Translations under genes and position numbers: made by a program
DNA from: Aliiroseovarius pelagivivens
GTDB lineage: Bacteria; Pseudomonadota; Alphaproteobacteria; Rhodobacterales; Rhodobacteraceae
Assembly (NCBI RefSeq): GCF_900302485.1
Contig: NZ_OMOI01000001.1
Span: forward strand, 558,001 to 622,000
Direction of reading: 5' to 3'
Length of the DNA stretch: 64,000 nt
Notes under the pieces: model-generated
The model's input: only the letters and a program-made list of their open reading frames with translations
The model's database searches: none
Told to the model about the DNA's origin: nothing
Shown here: positions 27,393 through 36,600 of the stretch, piece by piece
Layout of the letters: every line of letters starts with the position of its first letter
Numbering within the stretch: position 1 is the first letter of the stretch

Positions 27393-27755
27393 GTTCCCAA
27401 TCCCTGTTTGCTACGGTTTCTTGGCTGTCTCGGAGACCGAGGCGCGAACCGTTTAATCAAGCCTTATCCTAGCGGCTCGCTGCCACCTATGCCAGAAACT
27501 CGTTACGTCCACATCAGCAAAATTCTGCGCGTTTTCGTCCCCCTTTGAATTTGCCCGTAATTTGCGCTGTCCGGCCACAGTTTGTGCGGAACAGAAACGC
27601 GCCGCGTTGGCGATTTCTGGGACGATGCGATGGGGACGTATCGCGATACGTGAATTTCAGTCTTTTTGCCTCCGTGCGGGTTTTGACTGCACGGATTGCG
27701 GCTTAGGTTTAAGATCAACGAATAATGAACCCGTGTATTGCGAAAGGACCTTTCC
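27393..27755. other. Intergenic region ptsP/cysK
   Basis: 363 bases between the divergent ptsP and cysK genes. It must hold both promoters. The only strong structure I see is the 16-bp palindrome at 27636-27651. Short ORFs here look like chance frames with no ribosome-binding site. Confidence 0.6.
27636..27651. promoter_or_regulatory. 16-bp perfect palindrome upstream of cysK
   Basis: ACGTATCGCGATACGT reads the same on both strands and lies 105 bases upstream of the cysK start codon. Perfect 16-bp palindromes in an intergenic region are typical of dimeric repressor operators. The regulator is unknown; a sulfur or cysteine-related one is only a guess from the neighbour. Confidence 0.4.
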
Positions 27756-28823
27756 ATGGCACCCCGACAGACCAATGGGCGCGGCATGCGCTATGACAGC
27801 ATTCTGGATACGGTTGGCGACACGCCCGTTATCCGCATCAATCGTATCGCGCCCGAGGGCGTGAACATCTTTGTGAAGATGGAGGCCTTCAACCCGGCCG
27901 GATCCGTAAAGGACCGCCTTGCCCTGAGCATCATCGAAGCGGCCGAAGCCTCGGGCGCATTGAAACCTGGCCAAACGGTGGTCGAGGCGACGTCCGGAAA
28001 TACTGGCATCGGCCTTGCCATGGTCTGTGCGGCCAAGGGCTATCCGCTGGTGGTGACGATGGCCGAAAGCTTCTCGGTCGAGCGACGCAAGCTGATGCGT
28101 TTCTTTGGCGCGAAAGTGGTGTTGACGCCCAAGGAATTGAAGGGCTTTGGCATGTATTCCAAAGCCAAAGAATTGGCTGAAGAGAACGGTTGGTTCCTTG
28201 CCAGCCAGTTTGAAACCGACGCCAACGCCGACATTCACGAAAACACCACCGCGCGCGAGATCCTTGCCGATTTCGAGGGCGAGCGTCTGGATTATCTTGT
28301 CACCGGCTATGGCACCGGCGGCACGGTGACGGGCATCGGGCGCGTGTTGAAGAAAGAACGCCCCGACACTAAGATCATCCTGACCGAGCCCGCCAACGCG
28401 GCGCTGGTCGCCTCGGGCTATGTGAACACCCGCAACGAAGACCATCAGCCCACCGAGGGCCACCCGGATTTCAACCCGCACCCGATCCAAGGTTGGACCC
28501 CGGACTTCATTCCTTTTGTGATGCAGGAAGCGCTGGACAATGGCTATGTTGACGAACTGACTTCGGTCCCCGGCCCGGAAGGCATCACATGGTCGCAACG
28601 TTTGGCGGCTGAGGAAGGCATCTTCGTCGGCATCTCGGCCGGCGCAACCTTCGCGACGGCGATCGAGACCGCGAAAAATGCCCCCGAAGGCGCCAACATC
28701 CTGGTCATGCTGCCCGACACAGGCGAACGCTACCTCTCGACCCCGCTATTTGAAGGCGTCGAAGAGGTGATGAGCGACGAGGAGTTAGAAATCTCGCGCT
28801 CGACACCTTACGGGCAGATGTAA
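27756..28823 (+). CDS. cysK: Cysteine synthase A (O-acetylserine sulfhydrylase)
   Basis: 355 residues from ATG 27756, preceded by AAAGGA. A second ATG at 27789 (MRYDSILDTVGDTPVIR) is also possible. PLP lysine is K52 in FNPAGSVKDRLAL; the substrate loop EATSGNTGIGLAM and the PLP phosphate-binding GTGGTVTG are present. It makes cysteine from O-acetylserine and sulfide. The protein is somewhat longer than E. coli CysK, with an extra segment around 'EDHQPTEGHPDFNPHPIQGW' and a C-terminal helix. A terminator follows at 28847. Confidence 0.93.
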   Translation: MAPRQTNGRGMRYDSILDTVGDTPVIRINRIAPEGVNIFVKMEAFNPAGSVKDRLALSIIEAAEASGALKPGQTVVEATSGNTGIGLAMVCAAKGYPLVVTMAESFSVERRKLMRFFGAKVVLTPKELKGFGMYSKAKELAEENGWFLASQFETDANADIHENTTAREILADFEGERLDYLVTGYGTGGTVTGIGRVLKKERPDTKIILTEPANAALVASGYVNTRNEDHQPTEGHPDFNPHPIQGWTPDFIPFVMQEALDNGYVDELTSVPGPEGITWSQRLAAEEGIFVGISAGATFATAIETAKNAPEGANILVMLPDTGERYLSTPLFEGVEEVMSDEELEISRSTPYGQM

Positions 28824-28846
28824 AGCGCGAGACTATTAACGAAGAA

Positions 28847-28880
28847 CAGCCCGCCGGATTGGTGGGCTGTTTTTATTTTG
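28847..28880 (+). terminator. Rho-independent terminator of cysK
   Basis: ACAGCCCGCC-GGATT-GGTGGGCTGT forms a 10-bp stem with one G-T pair, followed by TTTTATTTT. It lies 23 bases after the cysK stop. Confidence 0.9.
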
Positions 28881-28891
28881 AGCAGATGCTT

Positions 28892-29371
28892 TTACTGGAT
28901 GCTCTCCGCGCAACTAGGCAGATATTTAACAGCTTCAAGACAATAAGGTTCAGCAACTCCTGCCTCAAAGAGTTCTCCTGCGATTCCGCCCGGAAACGGT
29001 GAGTGTTCACCGGGGCGTTGGCAAACCACCGTGTTTGGAAGCGGCTTTAATGGCGATGGTCGGCGGCCCGTATGGCTCGTATGACCGGCGTGGATACATA
29101 TTAGTTCGTCGCCAAGAATATTCTCTTTCAGAAACGTCACATACCCCTGCTTTGGCTGGACCCCCCACAAGCGGTATTGAATCTCAATTCTCTCATCTAA
29201 CTCAAATCTTCCGTTTGTGTTAATTTCTGAAACCACCGCGCTTGTTATCCAACCTACGTCTCCGAATAGAGGTCCGACATCAGCCATCGCTCTGTTTGTT
29301 TGAACTAAAAGAGGTAAGAGGAAAGCCGACACCAGCTTCATTGCTAGAGAGGTTCCGTTAAATTTGGTCAC
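28892..29371 (-). CDS. Secreted protein with degenerate thermonuclease (SNase)-like pattern
   Basis: 159 residues from a GTG start at 29369-29371 with GAGGATGG upstream. A signal peptide is clear (MKLVSAFLLPLLVQTNRAMA). The mature part has IQYRLWGVQPKQG, which aligns in style with the RLxGIDaPE arginine loop of staphylococcal-nuclease-like proteins, and a C-terminal GELFEAGVAEPYCLEAVKYLP resembling their closing 'LVxxGLAxxY' helix. The Asp and Glu normally found in the active site after the arginine are missing. Base composition is clearly lower in GC than its neighbours, suggesting a later arrival. Function unknown. Confidence 0.6.
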   Translation of the reverse strand: MTKFNGTSLAMKLVSAFLLPLLVQTNRAMADVGPLFGDVGWITSAVVSEINTNGRFELDERIEIQYRLWGVQPKQGYVTFLKENILGDELICIHAGHTSHTGRRPSPLKPLPNTVVCQRPGEHSPFPGGIAGELFEAGVAEPYCLEAVKYLPSCAESIQ

Positions 29372-29738
29372 GTTGTTCCATCCTCAATTGCTAGACTTCA
29401 ATGAACTCTAGATGACCTGCGGGCGCTCTTATAGGTGGAAACTACAGGGGTGAGTATTACCGGAACTTCCAACCTATTGAAGTTCGACAATAGGTAAGGG
29501 CAATCAATTCCAAAGACGAATTCGAGAGCACAATGAGCGTCTGGCTGCCGAAACAAGGAACGCGCTTGTGCCTGAGGGGTTGGTTTCTTCAAGGATTTTC
29601 AAATTAGCCTGCCAAGATTGCTCGAAAATCTTGTCTTTACACAGTGAAGAGGGCGATCTGGAAGAAACCACAAGAAACGGATTGGCCTTCGCAGCTATTC
29701 CCGCCATCCCTATGGGCACCAACACAGGACCCCGCCCA
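29372..29738. other. AT-richer intergenic region
   Basis: 367 bases between the secreted protein and the EamA transporter. Frames here are short. The plus-strand frame that leads into the transporter stays open from about 29485, with a charged peptide (RRIREHNERLAAETRNA) that lacks a canonical start near a ribosome-binding site. It may be a gene remnant or chance. Nothing else is recognised. Confidence 0.4.
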
Positions 29739-30647
29739 ATGACCCAACCCTCCCTCCAAATGGACCGCACCGCATGGATCATGCTGATCGCTTTGGCTGC
29801 CGTCTGGGGCGGGTCGTTTTTCTTTGCTGAAGTTGCGCTGGGCGAGGTGCCGCCTCTGACCATCACGCTGCATCGCGTATTCTGGACCATTCCCATTCTG
29901 GCTGTGATCGTCGCAATGAAACGCATCCCGGTCCCGCGCAACCCGCGCATCTGGCTGGGCTATCTGGGCATGGGCGCACTGAACAACGCCATCCCATTTT
30001 CGCTGATCTTCTGGGGGCAGACGCAGATTGAGAGCGGGTTGGCCTCGATCCTGAACGGCACCACGGCCATGTTTGGCGCAGTGGTCGCGGGCGTGCTGCT
30101 GGCCGACGAACCCCTCACTGCCCGCAAGATCGGGGGCGCGGTTCTGGGCCTGATCGGTGTCGGCGTCATCATGGGCCCCGAGGCCGTGTCGGGCTTCAAC
30201 CCCGCCAACCTCGCACAGCTGGCAATCATGGGTGCGGCACTGTCCTATGCCTTTGCCAGCGTCTGGGGCCGGGTCATGCTGGCAGGCCAACCGCCGCTTA
30301 TGAACGCGCTGGGCATGGTGACGGCGAGCGCCCTGATCATGGCCCCTGTGGTCTGGATTGTGGACGGCCCACCGGCGCTGAGCCTGACTGCCACCACATG
30401 GGGCGCACTCCTTAGCCTTGCCGCCCTCTCGACCGGACTGGCCTATGTCCTCTACTTCGCGATCCTCGTCAGGGCAGGGGCCGCAAACTTGATGCTCGTC
30501 ACCCTTCTAATCCCCCCCTTCGCCATCACCCTCGGCGCACTCTTCCTTGGCGAACGCATGGCCCCCGAGGCATGGATCGGCTTCGCCATCATCGCAGTCG
30601 GGTTCGCGGTGAATGACGGACGGGTGTTTGGAAGGTTGCGCCGATAG
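29739..30647 (+). CDS. DMT superfamily (EamA) transporter
   Basis: 302 residues with ten predicted helices in two EamA halves (DRTAWIMLIALAAVWGGSFFFAEVAL... and NPANLAQLAIMGAALSYAFASVWGRVM...). The start is ATG 29739, where the first helix begins properly and AGGA lies about ten bases upstream; earlier in-frame starts add a non-family tail. Members export amino acids, metabolites or drugs; the substrate cannot be assigned. Confidence 0.9.
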   Translation: MTQPSLQMDRTAWIMLIALAAVWGGSFFFAEVALGEVPPLTITLHRVFWTIPILAVIVAMKRIPVPRNPRIWLGYLGMGALNNAIPFSLIFWGQTQIESGLASILNGTTAMFGAVVAGVLLADEPLTARKIGGAVLGLIGVGVIMGPEAVSGFNPANLAQLAIMGAALSYAFASVWGRVMLAGQPPLMNALGMVTASALIMAPVVWIVDGPPALSLTATTWGALLSLAALSTGLAYVLYFAILVRAGAANLMLVTLLIPPFAITLGALFLGERMAPEAWIGFAIIAVGFAVNDGRVFGRLRR

Positions 30648-30737
30648 CGCACCAACCCTCCCTCGTGCCAATTCACTTGTCAGCTTCCTTCGTCTCGTCT
30701 CTAGTCAGCGAGAACTAGCGATCTCAAGGAACCCGGA

Positions 30738-32042
30738 ATGTCTAACACCAGCATCGATGTGGATGTTCTCGTTATCGGAGGGGGCACCGCAGGCTTCGGC
30801 GCTGCGGTGGCTGCCGGTCGCCAAGGTCTTCGCGTGATGCTTCTGGAAGCCACCCAGAAAGTCGGCGGGGTCATGGCGTTTTGCCCGGGCATGCCGTGGG
30901 GCGGGGGCTATCCGGTCGATCAAATCATCGGCGGGCTGATGGAAGAGCTGACAGACCGCCTTGTCGCGATGGACCCACCGGCCGCCGAGAAACGCCCCTG
31001 CACGCTGGAAAACTTCGGGCCCGAGATCGTTTATGACCACGACATCGCCACGCTTACGATGTTCGAGATGCTCGAGGAAGCAGGCGTGCAGGTTCGTCTG
31101 GGGGCGATGGCGCTGACGCCTCACCTTGAGGGCGACAAAATCGTGCAGGTGGAGTGCTGTGATCGGAATGGGCTATTCACCGTCACGCCCGGCATGGTCA
31201 TTGATTGCTCAGGCGACGGAGATATCTCGGCCAAGGCGGGCGTGCCCTATGCGCTGGGCGATGCATCGGGCAACATGATGGCGGTCACGATCTCGTTTCA
31301 CATGATGGGTGTCGATTGGGACGAGGCCTTCGCCGACCCCGACCCCTATTTCCAAACTCATGCCGCGCGCGGCATAGCCGAGGAACGACTGCACCCCGAT
31401 CTTGCGCAGCTTTACCTGATGCGTGGCTTCCATGCGGGGACGGTTTTCTGCAACTCGGTGCATATCCGAGGAGTGGATGGTACCGATCCCGTAGCAGTTG
31501 GGCGCGCAACGCAAGAGGGGCGGCGGCGCTGCCTGCAACTGGCCCGGTTCCTGCTAAGCGACGTGCCGGGGTTTCAGAAGGCGCACATGTCGCTGCTGTC
31601 TCCGACGGTTGGGGTCCGCGAAACGCGCAAGTTGGAGGGTGTCTATCGCGTCACCGGTGCGGACCTTGCGGCGGCCACGAAGTTCCCGGATGGCATTGTG
31701 TCCTGCGACAATCCTATTGACGATGTGATGCGCTCTGACGGGGATATGACACATCACGCGGCTCTTACACAGGGCGACTACTACACGATTCCCTTTCGGT
31801 CCCTAATCCCAACGCAGATCGAGAACCTGATGTTCGCGGGACGTATCCTGTCCGCTGGTCCCGTAGCCTTTGCGTCGGTACGCGGCATGCCGCAATGCAT
31901 GGCAATGGGGCAGGCGACAGGTACCGCCGCCGCCTTGGCGCTTCGCGACGGCGTGCCCGTGCAGGCGGTATCCACCGAAGAATTGGTTGCGGCTCTGTCG
32001 GCGCAAGGTGTCAACCGGTTGGCCGCGCCCACTCCGCATTAA
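30738..32042 (+). CDS. FAD-dependent oxidoreductase (FAD_oxidored family)
   Basis: 434 residues. The dinucleotide-binding motif DVLVIGGGTAGFGAAVAAGRQG begins at residue 9, and GMVIDCSGDGDISAKAG is the family's second FAD contact. The C-terminal FAGRILSAGPVAFASVRGMPQCMAMGQATGTAAALAL matches PF12831 proteins, many of which are annotated as xanthan-lyase-like or fumarate-reductase-like flavoproteins without proven substrates. AAGGA precedes the ATG. It stands alone; the convergent NmrA-like gene overlaps its last four bases. Confidence 0.88.
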   Translation: MSNTSIDVDVLVIGGGTAGFGAAVAAGRQGLRVMLLEATQKVGGVMAFCPGMPWGGGYPVDQIIGGLMEELTDRLVAMDPPAAEKRPCTLENFGPEIVYDHDIATLTMFEMLEEAGVQVRLGAMALTPHLEGDKIVQVECCDRNGLFTVTPGMVIDCSGDGDISAKAGVPYALGDASGNMMAVTISFHMMGVDWDEAFADPDPYFQTHAARGIAEERLHPDLAQLYLMRGFHAGTVFCNSVHIRGVDGTDPVAVGRATQEGRRRCLQLARFLLSDVPGFQKAHMSLLSPTVGVRETRKLEGVYRVTGADLAAATKFPDGIVSCDNPIDDVMRSDGDMTHHAALTQGDYYTIPFRSLIPTQIENLMFAGRILSAGPVAFASVRGMPQCMAMGQATGTAAALALRDGVPVQAVSTEELVAALSAQGVNRLAAPTPH

Positions 32043-32740
32043 GCCATCGCGGCGTGGGCCTGCGCGCTTTCGGTTCTCACGCCACAAATCGCTGGCGCCT
32101 TCCCGATCAGTGCGTCGTTCTGCAATGCCTCGACCATGAACAGCGCAAAGTCGATCCGGCGGGTTTTGTTCGAGGCCAAAACCGGGTCCTGCACATGTTC
32201 GGACCAAACGGGCAGCCCTTCGCTGTCGCCTTCCTCAAGATCCGATCCGCGCACCACGGTCCACTTTGTGTCTGATTTGAAGATCAAGTTACAGGCCAGC
32301 ACCTGATCATCAATCTCGACCAGCCGGAGCCAGCGGGTTAGCTTCGATGCGACCGCAAGCAGCGTGCGGAACGTGCGCGAGTATTGGTCCTTGCCGTCCA
32401 ACGTGATGTGCCAGCCGCAGGAGAAGATCAGCCGCGCGTCCGGTTCGGCGAAATCCATCACGGCCTGTGCGGTGCCTGACGAATATTGCTGTACGCCCCA
32501 CGGGGCCAGTACGGTCAACACGCCTTCGCAGTCCTTCACGGCGCGTTCGATCACCGCGCGGTCATTGGTCTTTCCGGGGAAAAGCGTGATGCGATCCCCA
32601 TGCTCGGCCATCACGGCGTCCAGCTTCCCCACGCTCTTTTCCCGGCACACGCCATTCACGTGATAGCCACGATCAAGCGCGTGTTTCAGCATGTATTGTC
32701 CCAGCTTGCCCGAGATCCCGACGATGCAAATGCGTTTCAT
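32039..32740 (-). CDS. NAD(P)-binding protein, NmrA/atypical SDR type
   Basis: 233 residues from ATG 32738-32740 (MKRICIVGISGKLGQYMLKHALDRGY), preceded by AGGACATGAC; 31 codons of upstream open frame are rejected. The Rossmann motif GxSGxxG is intact. Further parts match the atypical SDR pattern: VLTVLAPWG, ARLIFSCGWH and WTVVRGSDLEEG. The substrate is unknown. It is transcribed away from a TetR gene across an operator-containing promoter region and is very likely the repressor's target. Confidence 0.87.
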   Translation of the reverse strand: MKRICIVGISGKLGQYMLKHALDRGYHVNGVCREKSVGKLDAVMAEHGDRITLFPGKTNDRAVIERAVKDCEGVLTVLAPWGVQQYSSGTAQAVMDFAEPDARLIFSCGWHITLDGKDQYSRTFRTLLAVASKLTRWLRLVEIDDQVLACNLIFKSDTKWTVVRGSDLEEGDSEGLPVWSEHVQDPVLASNKTRRIDFALFMVEALQNDALIGKAPAICGVRTESAQAHAAMA

Positions 32741-32753
32741 GTCATGTCCTAAC

Positions 32754-32809
32754 CTTACGGTGTAAGTTAACTTGGGACTTGATATAAGCTTACACTGTAA
32801 GTAAATCAA
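32754..32809. promoter_or_regulatory. Overlapping divergent promoters with two TetR-type operators
   Basis: Two copies of CTTAC-N3-GTAAG lie at 32754-32766 and 32789-32801. The second sits inside the spacer of two opposed promoters: plus TTGATA (32779) -17- TAAATC (32802) toward the TetR gene, and minus TTGATT (32809 downward) -17- TATATC (32786-32781) toward the reductase. One bound repressor dimer would block both. The repeats and hexamers are visible; occupancy by the neighbouring TetR is inference. Confidence 0.7.
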
Positions 32810-32833
32810 TAGAGGGAGTTGAAAGGGGCGCAA

Positions 32834-33481
32834 GTGGCTAAGAAAGCAGGAAAAACATCCAAGCTGACGCGAGACGCGATCTTGGCTTCTGCCGTGAAGT
32901 TGGCGGACGAGGCCGGATCCGATTCGCTGTCCATGCGCAAACTTGCCGCCGCGCTAGGTGTCGAGGCGATGTCGCTTTACAACCACTTCGCCAACAAAGA
33001 CGCTCTGCTGATGGGCATGGCCGACTGGGCCGTGGGTCAGATCCCGCTGCCCAATCCGAACGGTCCTTGGCAAGACGAACTTCGCGCCCGCGCCCATAAC
33101 GCCCGGGCGGTGTTCCGACGCCACCCGTGGACGATCCAGCTGATGGTGTCCCTGCCCAACACCGGCCCGAACGTGCTGGCCTATGTCGAGGCGACGCTCG
33201 CTGTGATGACCAACGCAGGTTTTGACCTGATCGACGCCGACCACGCCTGGAACCTGATGGACAGCCACATCTATGGCTTCACCCTTCAGGAATTAAACTT
33301 CCCCTTCGCGCCCGAGGAATATGCCGAGGTCACCCAAGCCTACCTGCACCTGATCCCCGCCGACACCTATCCCAATCTGCGCGCCATGGCCGAGAAAGTC
33401 GCCGCCCGCGAATATGACGGCCTGCACAACTTTGCGCAGGGAGTGGAGCTGATTATTGCGGGGTTGGAAGGGGAGGTATAG
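32834..33481 (+). CDS. TetR-family repressor
   Basis: 215 residues from a GTG start at 32834, preceded by AAAGGGG; a TTG at 32819 is less likely. The N-terminal HTH is TRDAILASAVKLADEAGSDSLSMRKLAAALGVEAMSLYNHFANKDALL, very close to the TetR signature. The C-terminal ligand domain is of the TetR_C type (GPNVLAYVEATLAVMTNAGFDL...HIYGFTLQE). It probably represses itself and the divergent reductase through the two CTTAC-N3-GTAAG sites. The inducing ligand is unknown. Confidence 0.93.
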   Translation: MAKKAGKTSKLTRDAILASAVKLADEAGSDSLSMRKLAAALGVEAMSLYNHFANKDALLMGMADWAVGQIPLPNPNGPWQDELRARAHNARAVFRRHPWTIQLMVSLPNTGPNVLAYVEATLAVMTNAGFDLIDADHAWNLMDSHIYGFTLQELNFPFAPEEYAEVTQAYLHLIPADTYPNLRAMAEKVAAREYDGLHNFAQGVELIIAGLEGEV

Positions 33482-33629
33482 GTGGCCAAAACCTAGCTAT
33501 CAAAGCATATTGGCGTGCAGTTCCAGCACTAGATGATTGTCTGCCAAGCGTGACACAGCGGCCCTTCGCGCGCGCATCATTACGGTCGCTCTCCGCTCCA
33601 TGCGCCTTGTATGGATGACCCTACAGGTC

Positions 33630-36600
33630 TTACTGGGTGCTCCCGTTTGCAACCGACACTGATTGATTCTTGTTCTTTGTAGCCTTGCTTTCGTGAGCCA
33701 AGGTGCCAAGGCCAAGATCGTCCAAGATGGCATAGATCGCAGGAAGCACGAAAAGTACGATCAGGCTGGCGGTAATAAGGCCGAACATTAGGCTGGAAAC
33801 CAGTGGGATCAGAATTTGCGCCTGCAGGCTGGTTTCCGTCAGGATCGGCAACAGCCCCGCCGCCGTTGTCGTCGTGGTCAGGAAGATTGCCCGGAAACGG
33901 GCGCGCGCTGCGCGGGCGGCGGCTACGGCCACGGTCGTGGCATCGCCATGTTCGCGTTTGACGAAATCCACCAGCAGGATGGAGTTGTTCACAACCACGC
34001 CAGCAAGGGCCACGAATCCCAGCATGCTGGGCATCGAGAAATCCAGCCCCATGGCCATGTGGCCGAAGATTGCGCCGGTCAGAGACAGGGGTATGACCAG
34101 CATCACCACAACGGGTTCGACATAGGACCGGAATAGGAAACTGAGCAGAAGGAAAACGCCGATCAATCCGACCAGAAACCCCTTCAGCATGGATTGCTGG
34201 GTTTTTCCGGCCTCGGCGTTCTGGCCTTCGACGTCAAGAATGACGCCGGGATGGCGGGTCAGAAGGTAGGGGACGAAATTCGACAGAACATCACCGACAA
34301 TTGCGTTTGCGTTGGCGATGCGCGTATCAATGGAGCCTTGCACAGTGACCGTTCGGGTGCCGTTTTGGCGGTTGATCCGGTTGTACCCCTGACCGATCTT
34401 TACATCCGCCACGACACCAAGCGGAACGGTAGACCCATCCGCACGGGCGACACGAAAATCGTCAAATGATCTATGGGTATCCTGATGCCCAAGGGCAAAC
34501 TGCGCCGTGACCTCTAGAAGGTTGCCTTTAACCTGCATCTCGCTGACGGTCGTGCCGAAATAAGCTGCGCGAAGCTGATCGGCGATCATGGCTGCGGTGA
34601 TCCCCATGGGTCCGGCGGCATCGTTCAGAGTGATCTGCAACTCGCGTTTCCCGGGGCGCAAATCGTCCAACACCGAGGTGACCCCGGTGTATTGCCAGAT
34701 CCAATCCTGCAGTTCGACCGACGCAGCTTTGAGGGCCGCCAGATCGTCACCCTTCAGGCGCAAGTCGATGGCGATACCGGCTGGCCCGATAGTGGACTCG
34801 GCATACTTCAGGCTGATCACGTCCGGCACCGGCCCGACGGTTTGGCTCCAAAGCTCCATGATGGCATCGGGTCGGTGTACCCGTTCGGCCGAGGGCAGAA
34901 GATCGACGCTGACCGTCGCAACGTGGGCCCCGGTTTCAAACGCATCCCGGTTCTCGCCGTAATAGACCGAAACGTGTTTGATCAGGTCGATGCCACCCGG
35001 CTGTTCGGGCGACAGCTTTGTGTTGACCTGATCCAAACCGTCTTCCAGCTGCGCCACGATCGCTTCCGTCCGCGACAGCGGCGTACCCTGGGGCAGAAGA
35101 ACCCGGGCGACGATGGTGTCGCCGTCCAGCTCGGGAAAGGCGGTGAACTTCAGATAGCCCCCCGCCAGCATGCTGATAGACACTAGAAGGGTCGCAAAAC
35201 TGAGCCCCGCCGTCACATAGCGCCAGCGAATGGTCAGATCGGCCAGCGGACCGACCACGCGTTCGCGCGCCCAAGCCACGCCCCGTTCTACGCGCACAGA
35301 TATGCCGCGTGACGTCGGCGGGGCCTCTAGGCTGTGGAGCAGGTGGTGTGGCAGGATCAGGAAAGCTTCGATCAACGATACTGACAGAACGAACAGCATC
35401 ACCACGGGAACCACCCGTAATACTGCGCCGATATCACCTTGCAGGAAGGCCAGCGAGCCAAAGATCATGGCTGTCGTACCGAACGAGGCAAGCACGTTGG
35501 GAAGCACTTGTGTTGCGCCTTCGACGGCGGCGTCCATGGCGCCAAGGCCCTTTTCGCGCTGCCTGGCGATGTTCTCGGCGATGACGATGGCGTCATCCAT
35601 TAACAAGCCGATAACGATCAACAGACCAATCGTCGTCATCAGGTTCAGCGAATACCCGGCCATCCACATCAATGCGACGCCACCCATGAAGGACACCGGC
35701 AGGCCCATGGTGACCCAGAATGAAAATCGGAAGCCGAAAAACAGCCAAAGCACTAGAAAGACAAGCGCCAGCCCCTGCAATCCGTTGACGACCACAAGCG
35801 ACAGCCGGTCACGCACCACCGAGGCCGCGTCGGTGGTGATCTCGATCACCACGCCCGGCGGTCCTTGCTGGCGTTCGGCGTCAATGAAGGCCTTCAACTC
35901 GTCGACGATCGTTAACGCGTCTTCGGTGCGGGTTTTGCTGATGTCCAGAATGGCGGCAGGGTGGCCATCGAAGGTAATAACATCGTCGTCGGCTGCGAAT
36001 TGTTCGTTGATCGTGGCGATGTCGCCCAAACGGACCTGCCCCCCAGAGGCCGAGGAGCGCACGACCAAAGCAACCAGGTCGTGAACCGTTCGACGTTCTT
36101 CGGCGACGCGGATCAGCATGGTCTCGGTTGACGTAGAAATGTCACCCGCAGGCAGATCGACACTTCCAGATTGCACCAAACGGGCAACATCCGCGACCGA
36201 GACACCGAACTGGCGCAACGCTTCTGGTTTTAGGCCGATGTGCAACTCGCGCGTTGAAAAGCCACGAATGTCGACCTTTGGAATGCCGCCCCAGGCCAGC
36301 ATCCGGGTGCGTGTGTCTTCGGCAAGATCCTTCAGATCGGTGCTGTTTATGGGCCCGGTGACCGCGACCGAGGCTACGAAATCGGTTTGCCCCAGCGCGC
36401 GGACACGCGCTGTTTCGGCGCGTGCGGGCAGATCGGTGATCGCGTCGATTTCGGATTTCACATCCGCGACAAAGGTCTGAAAGTCATTGCTCTCGCGCAT
36501 CCTGACAACCGAGCGTGCAAGACCTTCACGCGCCTCGCAGGTCTGCCGATCAATGCCCGTCACCGCGTCCAGAGCATTCTCGATCCGTTCGCAAATGGCG

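Noticed and set aside
26052..27548. 498-codon open frame antisense to ptsP
   Set aside because: Shadow of a high-GC gene in the third-position-matched antisense frame; no recognisable motif.
27503..27787. 94-codon minus-strand frame in the ptsP/cysK gap
   Set aside because: Arg/Ser/Pro-rich chance frame overlapping the start of cysK, with no ribosome-binding site.
29485..29738. Extension of the EamA transporter frame upstream of 29739
   Set aside because: No start with a ribosome-binding site and not part of the family; the helix pattern begins properly at 29739.
33500..33733. 77-codon minus-strand frame at the end of the RND pump gene
   Set aside because: Mostly overlaps the pump gene in another frame; the non-overlapping part has no protein-like features.
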